Assembly: GCA_035455265.1 (NCBI GenBank)
Contig: DATIFK010000233.1
Coordinates: 1 to 5,202 of the forward strand
Direction: 5' to 3'
DNA: 5,202 nt
Source of the DNA: MGOM01 sp035455265
Lineage (GTDB): Bacteria > Chloroflexota > Anaerolineae > Anaerolineales > E44-bin32
Made by a program: the position numbers and the translations under genes. The notes beneath the pieces are model-generated. The model made no database searches and had not been told where the DNA came from. It was given only the letters and a program-made list of their open reading frames with translations. Shown here piece by piece: positions 1 to 4,913 of the stretch (positions are counted from its first letter, which is position 1; every line of letters begins with the position of its first letter).

Positions 1-581
1 CCCACGCCTTGCTGCTTCAGGGCGCGGATGGCGTCGAACAGGTAGTCCAGATCCCGGCCGCCCAGGGTCGCCGAGGGTTCATCCATAATGACCAGGCGCG
101 CATTCAACGAGAGCGCCTTGGCGATCTCGACCATCTGCGCCTGAGCGACGCTCAAGCGCGCCAGGCGCACGTGAGGGTCGATGTCGACTCCCAGGCGGTG
201 CAGGACGTCCTGGGCCTGTCGTTCCAGACGACGGGCGTCGATGACCCCGAACCGCCCCTTGGGCTCGCGCCCGAGGAAGACGTTTTCCGCCACCGTCATG
301 TCGGGCAGCAGGTTGAGTTCCTGGTAGATGATGCTGATCCCCAGTCGTTGGGCCTCGTACGGGCTGGCGATGCGCACCGGCTGCCCGTCGATCAGGACCT
401 CCCCCCCATCGGGAAGATGGACGCCCGCCAGGATCTTCATCAGCGTCGACTTCCCGGCGCCGTTCTCTCCCACGACGGCATGCACCTCGCCGGCATCGCA
501 GGCGAAGCTGGCGTGATCCAGGGCCACGACGCCCGGGAAGATCTTGGTGATGCCGCGCATTTCGACCAGGTGGTCCGCCAT
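1..581 (-). CDS. Sugar ABC transporter ATP-binding protein, RbsA/MglA type (partial, C-terminus outside window)
   Basis: This is the ATPase subunit that powers import of a monosaccharide or polyol with the neighbouring permease and binding protein, acting on the inner face of the membrane. The first 193 residues are present. They show Walker A GENGAGKST (38-46), a Q-loop at Gln87 in IIYQEL, the ABC signature LSVAQ (143-147) followed by AQMVEIAKAL, and Walker B LVIMDEP (163-169). The run MVEIAKAL and the IIYQELNLLP segment are typical of RbsA-like ATPases, which usually have two fused nucleotide-binding domains and about 500 residues, so roughly 300 residues should lie to the left. The ATG at 581 has a close, weak GAGGA at 586-590, and no start codon was seen just upstream in frame. 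After Walker B the sequence reads SATLGG instead of the usual TAALT-like residues. It follows the binding-protein gene after a 149-base structured spacer. The family is clear; the substrate is unknown. Confidence 0.95.
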   Translation of the reverse strand, partial: MADHLVEMRGITKIFPGVVALDHASFACDAGEVHAVVGENGAGKSTLMKILAGVHLPDGGEVLIDGQPVRIASPYEAQRLGISIIYQELNLLPDMTVAENVFLGREPKGRFGVIDARRLERQAQDVLHRLGVDIDPHVRLARLSVAQAQMVEIAKALSLNARLVIMDEPSATLGGRDLDYLFDAIRALKQQGV

Positions 582-623
582 ACGGTCCTCGAGGCTGGCT
601 TGTCCCGATTCGGCTGCCGGAGG

Positions 624-653
624 GCTGGCCGAGGGGAAGTCCCCTCGGCCAGC
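624..653 (-). repeat. Perfect 13-bp inverted repeat (hairpin) upstream of the ATPase gene
   Basis: The arms at 624-636 and 641-653 are perfectly complementary over 13 bases with a 4-base loop. An outer helix, CCGGAG (617-622) with CTCCGG (658-663), can extend it beyond a small internal loop. Transcribed on the minus strand it would form a very stable GC-rich stem between the binding-protein and ATPase genes. No T-run follows on that strand, so it does not look like a classic intrinsic terminator. An mRNA-stabilising or partial attenuating stem is more likely (inference). Confidence 0.8.
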
Positions 654-672
654 GCGTCTCCGGAGCCCTGCG

Positions 673-712
673 ACGGGTCCGGCCATTCGGCTTGGGTCAG
701 GGCCGGACCCGT
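673..712 (-). repeat. Perfect 12-bp inverted repeat just after the binding-protein stop codon
   Basis: The arms ACGGGTCCGGCC (673-684) and GGCCGGACCCGT (701-712) are exact reverse complements around a 16-base loop. The stem begins 18 bases past the binding-protein stop codon on the minus strand and has no T-run behind it. Stems at this place in binding-protein-dependent transporter operons commonly protect the upstream message from 3' exonucleases or let only part of transcription continue into the ATPase gene. That role is inferred here. Confidence 0.8.
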
Positions 713-730
713 TCATCGGGCCAGGGCGAC

Positions 731-1834
731 TTACTTGAACGCGTCCGGATACATCTTCTGCAGCACCGCCGGAATCGCATCCACGATGGCCTCATCCGGG
801 AGCTTCGGGTTGTACAGCTCATGGATGTTGTCGTTCGTGGCGACCAGCGGGTCGATGATGAAGTGCTCCGGCACGGGCTCGCCCTTCAGGATCTGCAGAG
901 CGATCTGCACCGCCTGATAGCCCTGGCGGCTGGAGAAGCTGGGGGCGAAGGCGTTCAGGTCGTTCTGAACCCACAGGCGCCAGAACATCTGGAAGTCCTC
1001 GCCGGTGATCGGGGGAACCGGCAGGCCGGCATCCAGGTAGGCCTGAATGGCGCCCGCGCCTTGCAGTCCAGCGTCCGACCACACCCCGTCGATCTTGGGG
1101 TACTTGGTGATCCAGTTCGCCATGATGGTCTGACCTTCGGTCGGCGACCAGTTGGCGTAGGCCTGCTCCAGGATGGTGATCCCTGGGTTGGCGGCGAAGA
1201 CCTCGTTGGCGCAGCGCAGCCGTTCCTCGGCCGGGCTGGCGCCGGCGATGCCGGACAGCTCGACCACGTTGCCCTGGCCGTTCAGCTGCTCGACGATGAA
1301 CTCGGCCTGTGACCGGCCCATCTCGCAGTTGTCACCCTCGACGTACGCCAGGCGGTGCGCCGGATTGGCGACGTCACGGTCGAGGGTCACGACCGGCACG
1401 CCGGCTTCCATGGCAGCCTGGCCGGCCGGGTCGACGACGTCGGAGGCGGCCGCGCTCAGGATCAGGACATCACAGCCCTGCGTCAGCAGGTCTTCGACGT
1501 CGCTGATCTGCTTGGCCGGGTCGTCGTTGGCATCGGTGTAGCGATAGTTGGCGACGGTGCCGGCGGCCTTTGCTTCCTCGACGCCGTAGTCGACGTGCGC
1601 CACCATCATGACGCGCCAGGAGTTGGAGACCGAGGCGTTGCTGAAGCAAACGTCGTACGGTCCCGGCTTGGCGTAGGCGCTGGTGTCGACGTAGCCTTCG
1701 GGCACGTTCGCCGCCGGGGCCTGGGGCTGCTCCGGTGCCGGCGCCGTGGTGGCCGGGGCCTTGGTGCCGCAGGCCGCCAACGCGATGGAGGCCAGCAGCA
1801 GCAGCGAGAACACGCGCATGAGCTTGCTCGACAT
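731..1834 (-). CDS. Sugar-binding lipoprotein, RbsB-like type I periplasmic-binding fold
   Basis: This is the extracytoplasmic solute receptor that captures a sugar-like ligand and delivers it to the permease. The 367-residue protein begins with a lipoprotein signal: Lys4 and Arg7, a Leu/Ala-rich core and lipobox L19-A20-A21-C22, so Cys22 should be lipidated. An Ala/Pro/Thr-rich tether spans about 23-59. The ligand domain starts near 60 (YDVCFSNAS). VPVVTLDRDV (146-155) matches the RbsB strand VPVITLDR, whose Asp-Arg pair contacts ribose, so D152 and R153 are likely ligand residues. Later segments such as IDGVWSDAGLQGAGAIQAYLD and ITGEDFQ also fit the family. The start is well supported by AAGGAGG at 1844-1850, 9 bases before the ATG. 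It lies between the permease and ATPase genes. The ligand is not predictable; a pentose, hexose, polyol or related compound is possible. Confidence 0.95.
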   Translation of the reverse strand: MSSKLMRVFSLLLLASIALAACGTKAPATTAPAPEQPQAPAANVPEGYVDTSAYAKPGPYDVCFSNASVSNSWRVMMVAHVDYGVEEAKAAGTVANYRYTDANDDPAKQISDVEDLLTQGCDVLILSAAASDVVDPAGQAAMEAGVPVVTLDRDVANPAHRLAYVEGDNCEMGRSQAEFIVEQLNGQGNVVELSGIAGASPAEERLRCANEVFAANPGITILEQAYANWSPTEGQTIMANWITKYPKIDGVWSDAGLQGAGAIQAYLDAGLPVPPITGEDFQMFWRLWVQNDLNAFAPSFSSRQGYQAVQIALQILKGEPVPEHFIIDPLVATNDNIHELYNPKLPDEAIVDAIPAVLQKMYPDAFK

Positions 1835-1843
1835 GACTCTTGT

Positions 1844-1850
1844 CCTCCTT
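1844..1850 (-). promoter_or_regulatory. Ribosome binding site of the binding-protein gene
   Basis: AAGGAGG on the minus strand lies 9 bases before the ATG at 1834. It is close to the consensus Shine-Dalgarno sequence, as expected for the most highly made subunit, and it fixes this start codon. Confidence 0.85.
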
Positions 1851-1885
1851 AGGGTGTGCCCCTATCAGAACCATCTTCGGTAGGG
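1850..1885 (-). promoter_or_regulatory. Possible competing hairpins in the leader before the binding-protein gene
   Basis: On the minus strand the order is CCCTA (1885-1881), TAGGG (1864-1860), CCCTA (1854-1850), followed directly by the Shine-Dalgarno bases. The central TAGGG can pair with either CCCTA: upstream with a 16-base loop, or downstream with a 5-base loop. The two pairings exclude each other, and the second would place a helix against the ribosome binding site. Each helix is only 5 bp, so a regulatory role is speculative and chance is quite possible. Confidence 0.3.
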
Positions 1886-1915
1886 CTCTCAGGCGGTTCG
1901 GCTCTTGCGGTGTAG

Positions 1916-1925
1916 CACCTCCTTT
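1916..1925 (-). promoter_or_regulatory. Consensus Shine-Dalgarno sequence without an obvious gene
   Basis: AAAGGAGGTG on the minus strand is a near-perfect match to the 16S anti-Shine-Dalgarno sequence. It lies about 20 bases after the permease stop and about 80 bases before the binding-protein ATG. No ATG, GTG or TTG occurs at normal spacing behind it. The GTG overlapping its end opens only a nine-codon frame. It could be a ribosome standby site or a relic, or it could reflect chance. Confidence 0.35.
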
Positions 1926-1944
1926 GCGCGAACAGGCTGCGAAC

Positions 1945-2943
1945 CTACCGCCTTGCCCGCAGCCCGGCATACAAGGCCACGGCCAGGATGATGGCCGTGC
2001 CTTTGACGATGCGCTGAACCTCCTCATCCAGGCCCAGCAGCAGGACCAGGTTGTAGAGAATGGTGATGATGAGGACCCCGGCAACGGTGCCCAAGACGCC
2101 GCCGCGGCCGCCGGAGAACAGAGTCCCGCCCACGACCACGGCGGCGATCGAGTCGAGGTCCTTGCCGCGGCCCAGCCAGTTGTCGGCGAAACCCGAATAG
2201 CCGGTGAGCACCAGGCCGGCGACTCCGGCCAGCAGCCCGCACAGGGTGTAGGCGGCGATGATCACGCCGTTGACATTGACTCCGGAAAGGTGCGCCGTGC
2301 GCGGATTGCCACCGGTGGCATACAGCCGGCGTCCAAAGACGGTCCAGCGTGTCAGGATGACGAAGACGACGACCACGATCGCCCACACGATCACGGCCGC
2401 CGGGATCGGGCCGACCATCCCTCCACCGATGAATTTGATCCCCGGCGGGATCGATCCCTTCGGAGTCCCGCCGGTGTACATGAAGCGCGCCCCCTGCACG
2501 ATCAGGATCATCCCCAGCGTGGCAATGAAGGCCGGGATCTTCAGTTTGGCGACCATCAGCCCGTTCGCCAGTCCGATGGCGGAGGCGACGGCCAACGCCG
2601 CCAGCGACACCGGCAACACCAGCGACTCCTGGCCGTTCATCCAGTGGGATGCCAGGACGGATACGAGCGCCATGACCGAAGCCACCGACAGGTCGATGCC
2701 ACCGGTCAGGATGGCCAGGGTCTGCCCGACGGCCACGATGCCGAGCGAGGCGGCCTGCTTCAAGAGCGTGGAGATGAAGCGCGACGTGAGAAAGACCGGC
2801 GACACGATGGAGGAAACGACCGACAGCCCGAGCAGCACGATCCAGATCGCGCCGCGGGAGGCAAAGGCACGCCACCAGCCACGGTTCAGCGCCGCCTCCG
2901 GCGCGGCCGCTCCACCTGGACCTGGCATGGTCGCTTCACTCAT
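1945..2943 (-). CDS. Sugar ABC transporter permease, RbsC-like (BPD_transp_2 family)
   Basis: This is the membrane-spanning channel subunit of the sugar importer. The 332-residue protein has a short polar N-terminus (1-30) and then many hydrophobic segments, roughly 33-53, 65-80, 87-99, 107-131, 138-156, 180-198, 227-247, 266-276, 283-303 and 312-328. Family hallmarks are VGQTLAILTGGIDLSV (72-87), the cytoplasmic loop YATGGNPRTAHLSGV (208-222) that should contact the ATPase, and IAAVVVGGTLFSGGRGGVLGTVAG (266-289). The length is normal for RbsC-type permeases, which act as a dimer. Only one permease is visible, consistent with a homodimer unless a second lies downstream. The ATG at 2943 has an excellent AAGGAGG upstream; Met6 is a less likely alternative. 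It follows the dehydrogenase after 57 bases. The order permease, receptor, ATPase differs from E. coli rbs. Confidence 0.95.
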   Translation of the reverse strand: MSEATMPGPGGAAAPEAALNRGWWRAFASRGAIWIVLLGLSVVSSIVSPVFLTSRFISTLLKQAASLGIVAVGQTLAILTGGIDLSVASVMALVSVLASHWMNGQESLVLPVSLAALAVASAIGLANGLMVAKLKIPAFIATLGMILIVQGARFMYTGGTPKGSIPPGIKFIGGGMVGPIPAAVIVWAIVVVVFVILTRWTVFGRRLYATGGNPRTAHLSGVNVNGVIIAAYTLCGLLAGVAGLVLTGYSGFADNWLGRGKDLDSIAAVVVGGTLFSGGRGGVLGTVAGVLIITILYNLVLLLGLDEEVQRIVKGTAIILAVALYAGLRARR

Positions 2944-2950
2944 ACCGACT

Positions 2951-2957
2951 CCTCCTT
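2951..2957 (-). promoter_or_regulatory. Ribosome binding site of the permease gene
   Basis: AAGGAGG on the minus strand lies 7 bases before the ATG at 2943. It sits immediately after the 3' arm of the inverted repeat 2958-3001, so accessibility of the site may depend on that stem. Confidence 0.85.
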
Positions 2958-3001
2958 ACCCCTGCGCCTCGTTCGGAGGAAGAAAGGGCAGGCGCAGGGG
3001 T
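2958..3001 (-). repeat. Perfect 11-bp inverted repeat between dehydrogenase stop and permease ribosome binding site
   Basis: The arms at 2958-2968 and 2991-3001 (GGCGCAGGGGT on the plus strand) are exact reverse complements around a 22-base loop. On the minus strand the stem opens with the last base of the dehydrogenase TAA and closes directly before the permease Shine-Dalgarno sequence. The loop is pyrimidine-rich and includes TCCTCC (2980-2975), which can pair with the GGAGGA of that ribosome binding site. There is no T-run, so it is not a standard terminator. It could stabilise the message or modulate permease translation (inference). Confidence 0.75.
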
Positions 3002-3819
3002 TACCACGCCGTGTAGCCGCCATCGATGACCAGGACGTGGCCGGTGACGAATGTCGCAGCGTCGCTGGCCAGGAACACGACCGCACCGCCGATGTCCCCG
3101 TCCCGTCCGAAACGCCCGAGGGGCACGCGCCCGATCAGTTCCTCGTAGAAGGCCGGGTCCCTCTGCTTCAAGCGATCGGTCATCGGCGTGACGAAGTACC
3201 CGGGGGCAATGGCATTCACTCGGATGCGATGGCGGGCCCATTCCACCGCCAACGAACGCGTCAGCGCGATGACGCCTCCCTTGCTGGCGCAGTAGTGACT
3301 GTTGTTGCCGCCGCGGTTGCCCACCAGGCCCGAAACGGATGCGATGTTGATGATCGAGCCCCCCTGCCCCTGCTCGATGAAGCGCCGGGCAGCCCAGCGG
3401 CAGCAGCGGAAGATCCCGCCCACGTTGACCCGCAGCACGCGTTCCCAATCCTCCTCCGCCAGGTCTTCGAAGGGCGAACGGCTGGTGACGCCGGCGTTGT
3501 TGACCACAATGTCGAGGCGGCCGAGTTCGGCGACGATGCGCGCCAGCATGCGCTCGACTTGCTCGCCCACGCCGACATCGACCGTTATGGGCGCTGCTCG
3601 ACGACCCAGGCTGCGCGCTTCGGCGGCCACGGCTTCGACATCGGCCTGGTTGACGTCGGCCAGGGCCAAATCGGCGCCGGCGCCACCCAGGGCCAGGGCC
3701 ATGGCCCGGCCGAGGCCGCGGCCGGCGCCGGTCACCAGGGCCACCCGCCCCTCCAGGCCGAAGGTGGTCAGGACGCGGGCCAGGTCGTCGGCGGGCGCCG
3801 GCGGGCCGCTGCCGGTCAC
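3001..3819 (-). CDS. Short-chain dehydrogenase/reductase, probable sugar or polyol dehydrogenase
   Basis: This is a cytoplasmic NAD(P)-dependent oxidoreductase of the classical SDR family, 272 residues, near the usual length. Visible motifs are the cofactor loop TGAGRGLG (30-37), Asp55 at the end of the second strand (which favours NAD over NADP), VDV (80-82), NNAG (107-110), Asn132, catalytic Ser161 in INIASVSG, the YxxxK pair Tyr176/Lys180, and PGYFVTPM (206-213). The C-terminus VIDGGYTAW is typical. The Ser-to-Tyr spacing of 15 residues is two longer than in FabG and resembles the sorbitol/arabinitol dehydrogenase group, so a sugar alcohol or sugar acid substrate is the best guess. It starts at GTG 3819, overlapping the regulator's TGA by 4 bases, so translation is probably coupled; no strong ribosome binding site is seen. 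It probably acts on the imported substrate. A FabG-like lipid role is less likely given the context. Confidence 0.92.
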   Translation of the reverse strand: MTGSGPPAPADDLARVLTTFGLEGRVALVTGAGRGLGRAMALALGGAGADLALADVNQADVEAVAAEARSLGRRAAPITVDVGVGEQVERMLARIVAELGRLDIVVNNAGVTSRSPFEDLAEEDWERVLRVNVGGIFRCCRWAARRFIEQGQGGSIINIASVSGLVGNRGGNNSHYCASKGGVIALTRSLAVEWARHRIRVNAIAPGYFVTPMTDRLKQRDPAFYEELIGRVPLGRFGRDGDIGGAVVFLASDAATFVTGHVLVIDGGYTAW

Positions 3820-4541
3820 AGCTGACCGCCGCGAGGGCCGAGCAGGTCCAGGATTCGGCTCTTGACGTTGGTGATGTGCGCCTCGAGCGATTCCTGCACG
3901 GCCGATGGGTCGTGCGTACGGAACGCGGCGATGATGGCGTCGTGCTCCCGCAGAGCCTGCACAGCTTCTTCGACCGTGCTGAGGTAGTGCGCCCGCGACA
4001 CCTGGATGTGGACGTTCAGCTCCGCGTAGACCGCCGCCAGCCGGGTGTTGCCCGTCAGGTCGACCATCGCCTGGTGAAAGTCGCGGTCTCCATCCATGAA
4101 CGCCGAGTAGTCACGGTAATCGCCGCTGGCCGTGGCTCGCCGCATGCGCTCCATCGGTTGCGCAACGCGCCGTAAGAACTCTTCGGTCTTGTCCTCACAG
4201 ACAATCCGGCGGGCGGCGTACAGCTCGATCACGGCGCGGACATCGAACAACTCACCCACATCCCGTGCTGTCAGGGAGGAAACGAATGTGCCACGTCGAG
4301 GGATGATCTCGACCAGACCCTCCACCGCCAGGCGCTTCAACGCGTCGGTGACCGGGGTCCGGCTGACGTGCAGACGTCGGGCGATGTCATCGACGCTGAT
4401 GCGTTCGCCGGGATGAAGCTGGCGGCGCAGGATTCGGTCCTTGAGGACCTGATAAGTCTGTTCCGCTAGATCCGTTCGGTCGAGGGAGGGGTACGGCGCA
4501 TCCAGAACGTCGATATCGTTGGACCGGAGAGCGGGGGTCAC
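3816..4541 (-). CDS. GntR-family transcriptional regulator, FadR/FCD subfamily
   Basis: This is a DNA-binding regulator that probably controls the operon it heads. The 241-residue protein has an N-terminal winged helix-turn-helix (about 25-90): YQVLKDRILRRQLHPGERI, then the recognition part VSRTPVTDALKRL (59-71) and the wing IPRRGTFV (80-87). The C-terminal all-helical FCD ligand domain (about 94-233) contains DVRAVIE (100-106) and the likely metal or acid ligands Asp152, His156 (DRDFH), His200 and His222. FCD regulators usually respond to sugar acids or other carboxylates, which hints at the transported compound or its oxidised product. The start is GTG at 4541: an in-frame TAG lies just upstream and no other start lies before the HTH. 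The Shine-Dalgarno sequence is weak (GAGG, 12 bases away). The stop overlaps the dehydrogenase start. Whether it represses or activates cannot be told. Confidence 0.93.
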   Translation of the reverse strand: MTPALRSNDIDVLDAPYPSLDRTDLAEQTYQVLKDRILRRQLHPGERISVDDIARRLHVSRTPVTDALKRLAVEGLVEIIPRRGTFVSSLTARDVGELFDVRAVIELYAARRIVCEDKTEEFLRRVAQPMERMRRATASGDYRDYSAFMDGDRDFHQAMVDLTGNTRLAAVYAELNVHIQVSRAHYLSTVEEAVQALREHDAIIAAFRTHDPSAVQESLEAHITNVKSRILDLLGPRGGQL

Positions 4542-4601
4542 CGACGGGAGGTTCCTCTACGGGCCGACCCTTTGGGGGTCTGCCGCTGGCTGCAGCGAGA
4601 G

Positions 4602-4636
4602 GTGAAACCGTCCGGCTACGGTGAGTGAAGTTTCAC
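4602..4636. promoter_or_regulatory. Candidate operator: GTGAA/TTCAC repeats
   Basis: GTGAAAC (4602-4608) and GTTTCAC (4630-4636) are perfect inverted copies. Inside this span GTGAA (4625-4629) and TTCAC (4632-4636) form a second, tight palindrome with a 2-base centre. It lies about 60-95 bases upstream of the regulator's start codon, near the expected promoter. This is a plausible binding region for the GntR-family regulator, but it does not clearly match a known consensus, so the assignment is an inference from position and symmetry. Confidence 0.4.
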
Positions 4637-4658
4637 ATGTAATATGTCAGAGCGTCAA
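4630..4658 (-). promoter_or_regulatory. Weak candidate promoter of the minus-strand operon
   Basis: TTGACG (4658-4653, minus strand) is a good -35 match. A 17-base spacer leads to TGAAAC (4635-4630), a poor -10 match with three of six bases. The poor -10 could mean a regulated or activator-dependent promoter, a different sigma factor, or a wrong assignment. It overlaps the GTGAA/TTCAC repeats, which would suit control by the regulator. Confidence 0.25.
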
Positions 4659-4666
4659 CTTGGCAT

Positions 4667-4687
4667 CGTCACAGCCCGCTGGTGACG
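4667..4687. promoter_or_regulatory. Inverted repeat CGTCAC-N9-GTGACG in the divergent spacer
   Basis: Perfect 6-bp arms at 4667-4672 and 4682-4687 with a 9-base spacer. It shares the GTGA/TCAC core with the repeats at 4602-4636 and sits just upstream of the candidate -35 of the minus-strand operon. It may be a second operator half or an activator site; it could also be chance at this length. Confidence 0.3.
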
Positions 4688-4814
4688 TTTCTCCCATCGG
4701 AAGGCACACGCGCCACGCCCTCCAATCCGATCCAAAATGGTCGACAAAGGCCGCGCGCCGAGCGGACCAGGCAGTCCAGGTTCAGGCCTCCACAGGCGCT
4801 TGTTGCCCGGGGTG

Positions 4815-4820
4815 TATACT
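4815..4820 (+). promoter_or_regulatory. Candidate -10 element for the synthase gene
   Basis: TATACT matches the sigma-70 -10 consensus at five of six positions and lies about 95 bases before the start codon at 4914. No good -35 is seen at 16-18 bases. A second candidate closer to the gene is TTGCCT (4830-4835), an 18-base spacer and TATGAC (4854-4859). Neither is strong enough to choose between. Confidence 0.3.
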
Positions 4821-4913
4821 CTGCGCTCGTTGCCTCTGGGGTGCCCGCCGTTGTATGACTCGATTCCCTGACGGGCGGATCGGAAGCTGGAGCAGGTTCG
4901 CGGGAGGGTCAAG

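Larger units (their letters stand above)
4542..4913. other. Divergent intergenic region between the regulator and the synthase gene
   Basis: No convincing gene lies in these 372 bases. The left half holds several short inverted repeats (GACCC/GGGTC at 4566-4580, GTGAAAC/GTTTCAC at 4602-4636, CGTCAC/GTGACG at 4667-4687) and is locally more AT-rich around 4625-4660, as expected for a promoter/operator of the minus-strand operon. The right half should hold the promoter of the plus-strand gene. Open frames across it look like non-coding sequence. Confidence 0.7.

Noticed and set aside
624..653. Intrinsic terminator at the strong hairpin
   Set aside because: The stem is strong but no run of T follows on the minus strand, and the operon continues into the ATPase gene.
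9..917. A 302-codon plus-strand open frame at the left edge
   Set aside because: It lies opposite the ATPase gene, crosses both inverted repeats and enters the binding-protein gene; no family resemblance.
1840..3825. A 661-codon open frame on the plus strand opposite the permease and dehydrogenase genes
   Set aside because: It is antisense to two well-recognised genes, and its translation is Arg/Gly/Asp/Gln/His-rich without recognisable domains, as expected for the reverse strand of high-GC coding DNA.
4566..4580. GACCC-N5-GGGTC hairpin in the leader of the regulator gene
   Set aside because: A 5-bp stem is too weak to call as a terminator or operator by itself; recorded only within the spacer entry.
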